Positions 50,808 to 58,303 of a stretch of 64,000 nt of DNA are shown in pieces (within the stretch, counting starts at the first letter, position 1; each line of letters opens with the position of its first letter). The notes under the pieces were generated by a model. That model worked only from the letters and a program-made list of their open reading frames with translations. It did no database searches and was not told where the DNA came from. Source of the DNA: CAZGKW01 sp964526295 (GTDB lineage Bacteria > Planctomycetota > Phycisphaerae > FEN-1346); NCBI GenBank assembly GCA_964526295.1, contig CAZGKW010000002.1, positions 1-64,000 on the forward strand. Reading direction: 5' to 3'. The position numbers and the translations under genes were made by a program.

Positions 50808-51764
50808 ATGGGCAAGATGGCGTTCCTGTTTCCGGGGCAGGGGGCCCAGGCCGTCGGCATGGGCCGCGACGTGGCCGAGGCCAGCACCGCCGCCAGGGCA
50901 CTCTACGACCGGGCCGACGACATCCTCGGATGGAAGCTCTCGGAGGTCTGTTTCGAGGGGCCCGAGGACCGCCTGACCGCCACCGACGTCAGCCAGCCGG
51001 CCATCCTCGTGACGAGCCTGGCGATGTTGGCGGCCCTGCGAGAGACCCCCGTCGGGTCGGGCCTGGGCCGGCCGGACGCGGCGGCAGGCCTCAGCCTGGG
51101 CGAGTACACCGCCCTCGTGGCCGCGGGGGCCATCGACTTCGACGACGCCGTCCGCATCACCCACCTTCGCGGCCGGTTCATGCAGGAGGCCTGCGACGCG
51201 GCGCCGAGCGGCATGGTATCGTTGATCGGTGTCGACGAGCCGACGGCGGAAAACATTTGCGGGGCGGCCCGCGAGGCCGGTAGAATCTGGCCGGCCAACT
51301 ACAACTGCCCGGGCCAGATCGTCCTAAGCGGTGAGCAGGCCGCCTGTGACCGCGCCGTCGAAGTCGCCGAGTCCATGGGGGCCCAGCGGGCGGTGCCGCT
51401 CCGGGTGGCCGGGGCGTTCCACTCGCCGCTCATGGCGAGCGCACGCGAGAAGCTGACCCCCGAACTCCAGGGTCTCCGGACCAAGGAACTTCAGTTCCCC
51501 GTGGTGGCCAACGTCACGGGGGACTACTATGGCGGGCCGGTCGAGGTCAAGGACCTCCTGACCCGGCAGGTCGACAGCCCGACCCGCTGGCAGCAGGGCA
51601 TCGAGCGGCTCATCGCCGACCGGTTCGACCGGTTCGTCGAGATCGGCCCGGGGCGGGTCCTGACGGGCCTGCTGAAGCGGGTCGATCGGCGAATCGGACG
51701 GGCCGCCGACAACGTCGGCGCCATCGACGACATCCGGGCCCTTCAGGGGAAAGGCACCGCATGA
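50808..51764 (+). CDS. fabD: Malonyl-CoA:ACP transacylase (FabD)
   Basis: This 318-residue enzyme loads malonyl from CoA onto acyl carrier protein. The nucleophile is S96 in GLSLGEY, where most family members have GHSLGE; the catalytic histidine is H205 in GAFHSPLM. FLFPGQGAQAVGMGRD is the typical N-terminus. The ATG at 50808 is the start; the gene ends by ATGA overlap with fabG. The long gap upstream with an intrinsic terminator is unusual for this place in a fab cluster. Confidence 0.95.
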   Translation: MGKMAFLFPGQGAQAVGMGRDVAEASTAARALYDRADDILGWKLSEVCFEGPEDRLTATDVSQPAILVTSLAMLAALRETPVGSGLGRPDAAAGLSLGEYTALVAAGAIDFDDAVRITHLRGRFMQEACDAAPSGMVSLIGVDEPTAENICGAAREAGRIWPANYNCPGQIVLSGEQAACDRAVEVAESMGAQRAVPLRVAGAFHSPLMASAREKLTPELQGLRTKELQFPVVANVTGDYYGGPVEVKDLLTRQVDSPTRWQQGIERLIADRFDRFVEIGPGRVLTGLLKRVDRRIGRAADNVGAIDDIRALQGKGTA

Positions 51765-52498
51765 GCTTCGAGGGCAAGACGGCCATCGTGACGGGTGCCG
51801 CCCGGGGGATCGGCCTGGAGATCGGCCGCCTCCTGGCCGCCGGCGGGGCCCGGCTCGTCATGGTCGACGTCCTGGAGGACGCACTGAAGGAGTCGGCCGC
51901 CCAGATGCAAGGGGCCGCCGAGGTCCGGACCTACGTCACCGACGTGACCGACGAAGAGCAGGTCGAGAAGACGATCGACGAGGTGGCCGAGGCGACCGGG
52001 TCGATCGACATTCTCATCAACAACGCCGGCATCACCCGTGACGACCTGCTCCTGAGGATGACCCAGGACGAGTGGGACGCCGTCCTGACGGTCAACCTGA
52101 AGGGCACGTTCCTGATGACGAAGCACGCGGCCAAGTACATGGTCCGCCAGAAGGCGGGGCGGATCGTCAACCTGGCGAGCGTCTCGGGCCTGGTGGGCAA
52201 TCCGGGTCAGGCCAACTACTCGGCCTCCAAGGCCGGCGTGGTGGGCTTTACGAAGACGGTGGCCCGCGAGCTGGCCCGCAAGAACGTCTGCTGCAACGCC
52301 GTCGCCCCGGGGTTCATCCGGACCGAGATGACCGACGTCCTGCCGGAGAAGGCCAAGGAGAACGCCCTGGCGGCCATCCCGATGAAACGGATGGGGGAGG
52401 CGGTGGACGTCGCCAAGGCCGTCTGTTTCCTCGCCGGCGACGACGCGGCCTACATCACGGGGCAGGTGCTCACGGTGGATGGGGGCATGGCGACCTGA
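51761..52498 (+). CDS. fabG: 3-oxoacyl-ACP reductase (FabG)
   Basis: This 245-residue NADPH-dependent short-chain dehydrogenase reduces 3-oxoacyl-ACP. The nucleotide-binding motif is TGAARGIG. The catalytic centre is NNAG with Y153-S-A-S-K157 and the preceding ASVSG serine. The start overlaps the fabD stop (ATGA), so it is translated with it. Length and motifs are normal. Confidence 0.96.
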   Translation: MSFEGKTAIVTGAARGIGLEIGRLLAAGGARLVMVDVLEDALKESAAQMQGAAEVRTYVTDVTDEEQVEKTIDEVAEATGSIDILINNAGITRDDLLLRMTQDEWDAVLTVNLKGTFLMTKHAAKYMVRQKAGRIVNLASVSGLVGNPGQANYSASKAGVVGFTKTVARELARKNVCCNAVAPGFIRTEMTDVLPEKAKENALAAIPMKRMGEAVDVAKAVCFLAGDDAAYITGQVLTVDGGMAT

Positions 52499-52580
52499 CG
52501 CCGGGGGGGACGGGCCGCCCAGGCACCGATCGAGGCAACTTTTCGCAGGGCAACCCAGCACGAGGTGGGAGGACGAACCG

Positions 52581-52814
52581 GTGTCCACGACCGACGAACG
52601 AGTCATTGAGATCGTGGCCGAACAGGTGGGTGTCGACAAGGCCCAGATCACGCGCGAGACGAGCTTCGTCAACGATCTGGGCGCCGATTCCCTGGACACC
52701 GTCGAGCTCGTCATGGAGTTCGAGGACGAGTTCGACATCAGCATCCCGGACGAGGATGCCGAGAAAATCCAGACGGTCGGCCAAGCGATCGATTATGTGG
52801 AGGCCCGCTTGTAA
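52581..52814 (+). CDS. acpP: Acyl carrier protein
   Basis: This 77-residue acidic helical carrier holds growing fatty acids on phosphopantetheine. The attachment serine is S37 in LGADSLDTVEL. The GTG at 52581 is chosen because GGGAGGA lies upstream and the usual N-terminus (STTDERVIEIVAEQ) follows. It sits between fabG and fabF, the standard place, with a four-base gap to fabF. Confidence 0.97.
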   Translation: MSTTDERVIEIVAEQVGVDKAQITRETSFVNDLGADSLDTVELVMEFEDEFDISIPDEDAEKIQTVGQAIDYVEARL

Positions 52815-52817
52815 GCC

Positions 52818-54053
52818 ATGCCCCGGCGCGTCGTGGTGACCGGCTTCGGCCTGGTCACCTCGCTTTCCCAGGACGTCGAGGATTTCTGGAAGCGGCTGCT
52901 TGCCGGCGAGTCCGGCATCAGCCGCGTTGAGTCCTTTGACGTCACCGACTACAAGTCCCAGATCGGCGGCGAGGTCAAGGACTTCGACCCCGCCCGGCGG
53001 ATCGATTCGCGCGACGCCCGCCACATGGACCGGTTCAGCCAGATGGCCGTCGTGGCCGCCATCGACGCCGTCGAGGACGCCGGTCTCGACCTCGCGGCCG
53101 AGGACCTGTTCCGCGTGGGCGTGATGGTCGGCAGCGGGATCGGCGGCCTGTCGGAGTACGAGAGCCAGCATCGGCGGCTCCTGGAGAAGGGCCCCATGCG
53201 GGTCTCGCCGTTCATGATCCCCAAGCTCATGATCAACGCCGCCGCCGGCCAGATCTCCATCCACTACGGCGTCCGGGGCCCCAACGCCGGTGTGGCCAAC
53301 GCCTGTGCCAGCGCCTCGAACGCCATCGGCCAGGCCTTCTGGGTCATTCAGAACGACGAGGCCGACGTGATGATCGCCGGGGGCAGCGAGGCCGCCCTCA
53401 CCCCTATGGGGCTGGCCGGGTTCTGCACCAACAAGGCCCTCTCGACCCGCAACGACGAGCCCGAGCGGGCCAGCCGCCCCTTCGACGCCGACCGCGACGG
53501 CTTCGTCCTCGCCGAGGGGGCCGGCATCATCGTCCTGGAGGAGTACGAGCACGCCACGCGGCGAGGCGCCGACGTCGTCGCCGAGCTGACCGGCTTCGGC
53601 ATGAGCGGCGACGGATTTCACATCGTCCAGCCGGAGCCCGACGGCACCGGGGCCGCCCAGGCCATGCAGCTCATGCTCGAGGACGCCGGGGCCGAGCCCG
53701 AGTCCGTCGACTACATCAACGCCCACGGCACGGGCACGCCCCTCGGGGACGTCGCCGAGACGAAGGCCGTCAAGACGGTTTTCGGCGACCACGCCCGGAA
53801 ACTGGCCGTCTCGAGCACGAAGTCGAGCTTGGGGCACCTGCTGGGGGCGTCGGGGGGCGTCGAGTTCATCGTGACGGCCCTGGCGATCCGCGACCAGACG
53901 GCCCCGCCGACGATCAACCTCGAGACGCCCGACCCGGAGTGCGACCTCGATTACGTGCCGCTCCAGGCCCGCCAGATGCCCATCCGGCGGGCCGCCTGCA
54001 ACGCCTTCGGATTCGGCGGCCACAACGCCTGTCTGTTGCTTCAGAAGGTCTGA
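52818..54053 (+). CDS. fabF: 3-oxoacyl-ACP synthase II (FabF)
   Basis: This 411-residue condensing enzyme elongates fatty-acyl-ACP. The nucleophile is C163 in NACASASN, which is more serine-rich than the usual ACATG. The two histidines are in NAHGTGTP and KSSLGHLLGA. FNAFGFGGHNA-type sequence is at the C-terminus. The ATG at 52818 lies just after acpP. It ends convergently with the MFS-HEAT gene, with a 31-base gap. Confidence 0.95.
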   Translation: MPRRVVVTGFGLVTSLSQDVEDFWKRLLAGESGISRVESFDVTDYKSQIGGEVKDFDPARRIDSRDARHMDRFSQMAVVAAIDAVEDAGLDLAAEDLFRVGVMVGSGIGGLSEYESQHRRLLEKGPMRVSPFMIPKLMINAAAGQISIHYGVRGPNAGVANACASASNAIGQAFWVIQNDEADVMIAGGSEAALTPMGLAGFCTNKALSTRNDEPERASRPFDADRDGFVLAEGAGIIVLEEYEHATRRGADVVAELTGFGMSGDGFHIVQPEPDGTGAAQAMQLMLEDAGAEPESVDYINAHGTGTPLGDVAETKAVKTVFGDHARKLAVSSTKSSLGHLLGASGGVEFIVTALAIRDQTAPPTINLETPDPECDLDYVPLQARQMPIRRAACNAFGFGGHNACLLLQKV

Positions 54054-54084
54054 TTTCCCCCCGGCCGGACCGGTCGGCCTCCGC

Positions 54085-56490
54085 CTACACAGACGGGGCC
54101 GGCGGCCGGTAGGCGCTCAGGAAGTAGACCCCCAGCAAAGCGTCGATCTGGAGCAGCTCGGCGTCGCTGACCTGCCCCATCCGGTGCCGCACCTCCGTCG
54201 CGAACCACAGGCCCAGCCCCAGCTTGGCATCGTGGGCGAAGGCGTAGTCCAGGACGAAGTCGTCCGGCCCTTCCTGGCCGATGGTGATCCGCGCGAACCG
54301 CCCGATGATCTGGTAGAGCCCGTCGACGGCCGCCCGGTAGGACTGGCCCTCGATCAGGCCGCGGACCCGCTCCAGCTCGGCCACGAGCGGCCGTCCGGTC
54401 TCCGTCTCGTGGTTCTGGCCCGGGACGGCGCGGCGAAGGTCGGCCAGCGTCTTTCTGGCCCCGCGGAACAGGCGGCCCAGCAGCGCCCCTTCGCGGCTCT
54501 GCTCGCCGGTCAGGTACTGGTAGAACTCGCCCGGCTCGCCCAGAAGGTTGCCCATGGCGATGGCGAGCTGGCGCCTCAGGACCGGGTTCCTCGTCCGGTG
54601 CATGTGGGGAAGGATCTCCCAGGCCGCCTCGATGACGCCGTGCTTCGAGACGGCCTCGGCCCCGATGACACGGACCCGCTCGGTCCGCTTCTCGTCCATG
54701 AGCCGACGGAGACGGCGGACGGACTCGCGGCCCCCGATCTCTCCCAGGGCCTGGGCGCACGCCTCCTGAAGGGCCTCGTCGGGCGCCGACAGACCCTCCA
54801 CCAGGTGCGGCACGGCCCGGGGGTCGCCGATCTGCCCCAGGGCCCGGGCCGCCGGCGGACGGATCGTCGAGCCGGGGTCGCGTAGCCTCGCAATGAGGGC
54901 GTCGACGGCGTCGGGGCTGCCGATACGGCCGAGGGCCCGGGCCGCCTCCTCGCGGACCTCGACGTCCGGGTCGTCGAGCCGCCCGAGGACGTCGACGACG
55001 GCCAGGTGGCTGGCCGCCCCTTCCATGGTCCGCAGGCCGCGGGCGGCGCCGGCGCTCGTCGGGGCCCCGCCGATGGTGAAGATGTTGAAGAACGTCCGGA
55101 AGATGCTCGGCGTGACGAGCCGCGAGATGACAAACCCCATCGGCTTCTGCTCGCCCTCGCGGACCCGGGCCATGAGGAGGAACACCAGGCCGCACAGGGC
55201 CAGCGACGTGAGGCCGACGACGTGGTAGGGCGAGAGGGCGAGCGGCCCGGCCTGGAGCGTCGCCTCGCCGAGCGTGTCCTTCAGGAGGCCCCCCGCCGTC
55301 GGCCCGGCCGCCGCCACGATGCCCACCGTGGCCGAGTACCACGCCACGTAGGTCGTGCGGTTGCGCGGCGGGGCCAGGGTCAGCATAAGCTGCTGGATGC
55401 CCGTGTTGTAGCCGGGCGCCAGCAGGCCCTGCGAGAGGGCGATCAGAGGCAGGACGAAGAAATAGTTGGCCGGGCCGATAATGACGTACCCGATCCGCAT
55501 GGCCACCCACAGCGAGCCGATCAGGACGGCGGGCTTGCGGCCGAGGCGGTCCATGACGATGCCCCAGAACGGCACCGTGGCGATGGCCATGAGCTGATGG
55601 ATGCTGTTCGTGATGCCCATCCACGTCTGGGGGGCCCCGGCGCCGTCGGCCGAGGTGATGTAGGGCCAGATGAACGGGCCGAAGACCCCCGTCGAGAACC
55701 CCCACAGGCCCACCGTGAAGGCGAAGAAGAGGAAATTCCGGTTCCGCAGCGGCTCGGTGAACTCGCGCCACGTGATGCGCGGCTCGTCGGGGTGGCGCTG
55801 AGGCTCCGGGATGAAGCAGTGGACCAGGATGTCGGCGACGCCCACGATCCCGGCGATCGTGAACACCGCTGCGTAGACGTAGAAGATGCTCACGACCTTG
55901 AAGGCGTCGAGGGCGCTGGTCACGCCCAGGAGCCACAGCATGTTGACCATGCCGATCAGCGAGCTTCGGCGGCCGAAGAACGAGCCGCGGATGTTTTCCG
56001 GCACCAGGTCCGCCAGCCACGACCACCAGCCGGACGAACACAGCGTCGTCATGACCCAACTGACCGCGGCGGCACCGAGAATGATCTTCGTCCCCAGCCC
56101 CTGCGCCCCGCCGCGCGCCACGTATACCGACACCCCCGCCAGGACGAAGGCGTAGAGCCGATGGATGGTGGCGGCGACCGCCCAGAACGTCTTCCGGGTG
56201 CGGAGCTGACCGTAGATGAGCGTCCCGAGGAGGTTGAACGGCGCCGCCAGCAGGGCGAGCGAAACCAGCAGGCCGAGCTGGGTGTCGCTGGCCCCGAGAT
56301 GGTTCCGGACGAAGACCGTCAGGACCATGCCCGGCCCGCAGATGGCGTGCCAGGCGGCCCCCCCGACACCGACGGCAATGTTGAGGCGCATCGCCCGCCG
56401 GAGGCGGCTCGGCGTGATGGGCCGGCCCGCGGTGTCGAGTGGCAGGTAGCCGCCTTCGGCCTCCACGGTGGTCACGTCGGACGACGTCAT
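54085..56490 (-). CDS. MFS transporter fused to a HEAT-repeat domain
   Basis: This 801-residue protein has about twelve membrane helices at roughly 35-480, with the loop motif RLGRKPA between the halves, typical of MFS carriers. A HEAT-repeat array follows at about 495-625 (VDVLGRLDDPDVEVREEAARAL and three similar units), then a soluble region to 801. HEAT repeats bind proteins, so the tail may dock a partner or regulate transport. The substrate is unknown. It begins by ATGA overlap with the stop of the CCA-adding-type gene on the same strand. Confidence 0.8.
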   Translation of the reverse strand: MTSSDVTTVEAEGGYLPLDTAGRPITPSRLRRAMRLNIAVGVGGAAWHAICGPGMVLTVFVRNHLGASDTQLGLLVSLALLAAPFNLLGTLIYGQLRTRKTFWAVAATIHRLYAFVLAGVSVYVARGGAQGLGTKIILGAAAVSWVMTTLCSSGWWSWLADLVPENIRGSFFGRRSSLIGMVNMLWLLGVTSALDAFKVVSIFYVYAAVFTIAGIVGVADILVHCFIPEPQRHPDEPRITWREFTEPLRNRNFLFFAFTVGLWGFSTGVFGPFIWPYITSADGAGAPQTWMGITNSIHQLMAIATVPFWGIVMDRLGRKPAVLIGSLWVAMRIGYVIIGPANYFFVLPLIALSQGLLAPGYNTGIQQLMLTLAPPRNRTTYVAWYSATVGIVAAAGPTAGGLLKDTLGEATLQAGPLALSPYHVVGLTSLALCGLVFLLMARVREGEQKPMGFVISRLVTPSIFRTFFNIFTIGGAPTSAGAARGLRTMEGAASHLAVVDVLGRLDDPDVEVREEAARALGRIGSPDAVDALIARLRDPGSTIRPPAARALGQIGDPRAVPHLVEGLSAPDEALQEACAQALGEIGGRESVRRLRRLMDEKRTERVRVIGAEAVSKHGVIEAAWEILPHMHRTRNPVLRRQLAIAMGNLLGEPGEFYQYLTGEQSREGALLGRLFRGARKTLADLRRAVPGQNHETETGRPLVAELERVRGLIEGQSYRAAVDGLYQIIGRFARITIGQEGPDDFVLDYAFAHDAKLGLGLWFATEVRHRMGQVSDAELLQIDALLGVYFLSAYRPPAPSV

Positions 56491-57806
56491 GACTCGTCGA
56501 GCACCTCTTGCGCCAAGGCCAGGGCTTCGTCCTTCGTTGCGACGCGGCCCTCGAGCTGGGCGTCATAGACCCGGTCGAGCACCTCCTTGAAGACGGGCCC
56601 CGGCTCGGCCCCGAGGGCAATCAGGTCGTGACCCGTCACGAGCGGCTCGGGCCGGACCTCCTCCTCCCCCAGGGCCCGGTAGCGGGCCATGACCTGCTCG
56701 TAGTCAGCGGCCTTCCCCCCGGAGGCCAGACAGTCCGCCCGGTACAGCTCGGCCAGCTCGTCGAACCCATCGTGGGCGAACAGCCGCCGGAGCTTCGCTT
56801 CGCGCATCCGGTCGGCGTGCATCAGCAGCATGTGGTTCTTGACGAGCCAGGCGACGCGGCGGCGCTGGAGCGTGCTCAGGCGGAGCCGGCCGGCGACCTG
56901 GCGGGCCGTCTCCTCGCCCACGCCCTGGTGCCGGTAGAACGTCATCCGCCCCTCGCGCAGCCGAAACGTCGCCGGCTTGCCCACGTCGTGGAGGAGCGCC
57001 CCGAGGGCCAGCTCGAACGTCGGCTCCCGCAGCTTCTCGACGCAGATCAGCGTGTGGGTGAAGACGTCGCCCTCCGGGTGAGCGGTCGCCGGCTGCTCGG
57101 CGCCCTTCAGGGCTGCGACCTCGGGCAGAAGCACGGGCACGAGACCCAGCTCGTCGGCCAGCTCGAGGCCCCGGCGCCGGCCGCGCGGCGGGGCCGTCAG
57201 AATGCGGGCCAGCTCGTCGCGGACCCGTTCGCCGCTGACGCCGGCGATCTTCTCGGCCAACGACGCGACCCCCGCTGCCGTCTCCGGCTCGACCCGAAAC
57301 TCCAGCTCGGCGGCGAACCGGACCGCCCGCAGCATCCGCAGGTGGTCCTCCGCGAAGCGCCGCGCGGGGTCGCCGATCGCGCGGATGAGGCCCGCCTCCA
57401 GGTCGGCCCGGCCGCCGACGAAGTCGAGCACCTCGCCGTTCGCCGGGTCGAGGAACATGCCGTTGATGGTGAAGTCGCGCCGGCGGGCGTCCTCGCGGGC
57501 GTCCGTGAAACGGACCTCGTCGGGTCGGCGGCCGTCGGAGTAGCCCGCCTCGGCCCGGAACGTCGCCACCTCGGTCCGGAGCGATCCGTCCATGACGATG
57601 ACGACGCCGAAGGCCGCCCCGACCGTCAGGGCCTTCGGCCAGAGGGCAAGGACCTCGTCGGGCCGGGCGCTGGTGGCCACGTCGTAGTCGTTCGGGACCC
57701 GCCCCAGGAGCAGGTCGCGAACGCACCCGCCGGCCAGCAGGGCCTCGTGGCCCGCCTCGCGGAGGGTGCGGACCACCCGCTCGGCTAGCTCGCGCTGGGT
57801 CGTCAT
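56487..57806 (-). CDS. CCA-adding-type tRNA nucleotidyltransferase (poly(A) polymerase family) with HD domain
   Basis: This 439-residue enzyme adds or repairs the CCA end of tRNA, or adds A only. The catalytic motif is GGCVRDLLLGRVPNDYDVAT with D40 and D42. The second motif REDARRRDFTINGMF is intact, and RRFAEDHLRMLRAVRFAAEL is the usual neck. A C-terminal HD domain has LLHDVGKP (H273, D274). The ATG at 57806 has GGAGCGAGG upstream. It overlaps the downstream MFS-HEAT gene. As the one tRNA here carries an encoded CCA, the enzyme may mostly repair. Confidence 0.9.
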   Translation of the reverse strand: MTTQRELAERVVRTLREAGHEALLAGGCVRDLLLGRVPNDYDVATSARPDEVLALWPKALTVGAAFGVVIVMDGSLRTEVATFRAEAGYSDGRRPDEVRFTDAREDARRRDFTINGMFLDPANGEVLDFVGGRADLEAGLIRAIGDPARRFAEDHLRMLRAVRFAAELEFRVEPETAAGVASLAEKIAGVSGERVRDELARILTAPPRGRRRGLELADELGLVPVLLPEVAALKGAEQPATAHPEGDVFTHTLICVEKLREPTFELALGALLHDVGKPATFRLREGRMTFYRHQGVGEETARQVAGRLRLSTLQRRRVAWLVKNHMLLMHADRMREAKLRRLFAHDGFDELAELYRADCLASGGKAADYEQVMARYRALGEEEVRPEPLVTGHDLIALGAEPGPVFKEVLDRVYDAQLEGRVATKDEALALAQEVLDES

Positions 57807-57905
57807 GGCCTCGCTCCGGTATGGGCGGGGAACATACCGCGCGGCCGAAGGGGGGTAAAGCCGAAAGGCAGAAGCCGTGAGTCTAAGCGGGTTCAGATGA
57901 GCTCT

Positions 57906-57966
57906 GCGCGGTCGGTCTCCGTGCCGACCGCGCTCAGCGGCCCGAGAACGCAGCGGCACGGAGACC
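57906..57966. promoter_or_regulatory. Two mutually exclusive hairpins upstream of the CCA-adding-type gene
   Basis: GCGCGGTCGG (57906-57915) pairs with CCGACCGCGC (57924-57933). Alternatively, GGTCTCCGTGCCG (57914-57926) pairs perfectly with CGGCACGGAGACC (57954-57966). The two share bases 57914-57926, so only one can form. The region is the gap between the 91-residue gene and the CCA-adding-type gene. Confidence 0.6.
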
Positions 57967-57990
57967 CGGGGCGCCGCGACTTGGCAAGAC

Positions 57991-58266
57991 TTACTTGGAC
58001 CCGCTCAGCATGCCGGGGATCGTCCGCTCGTACTCGGGGAAGTAGCGGCCGATCAGCGGGAGGTCGAACTGGCGGAGGATGCTCGTGTTCGGTTCCCGCT
58101 CGAGCAGGAACTCGAACGACTTCTCGACCAGGACCTCGGGTTCGACCCGGCCGCCGGTCAGCTTCTCATGATAAGCCGGGCTGAGCGTGACGGTGTGCGT
58201 GGTGGTCGTCCCGTCCTCGACCGTGACGCGGAAGGTGGTGTCATCGACTTTCTCGACGGTGATCAT
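57991..58266 (-). CDS. Small conserved-looking protein of unknown function
   Basis: This 91-residue soluble protein has an N-terminal beta hairpin (ITVEKVDDTTFRVTVEDG and TTTHTVTL) followed by a helix and an IGRYFPEYE motif near residue 72. AAGGAG lies just upstream of the ATG. I do not recognise the family. It lies on the same strand after the BatA-like gene, 37 bases away, and may share its transcript. Confidence 0.65.
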   Translation of the reverse strand: MITVEKVDDTTFRVTVEDGTTTTHTVTLSPAYHEKLTGGRVEPEVLVEKSFEFLLEREPNTSILRQFDLPLIGRYFPEYERTIPGMLSGSK

Positions 58267-58303
58267 GGCCGGCTCCTTGTGCAGTGGGTTCTGACGCGGC
58301 GGC

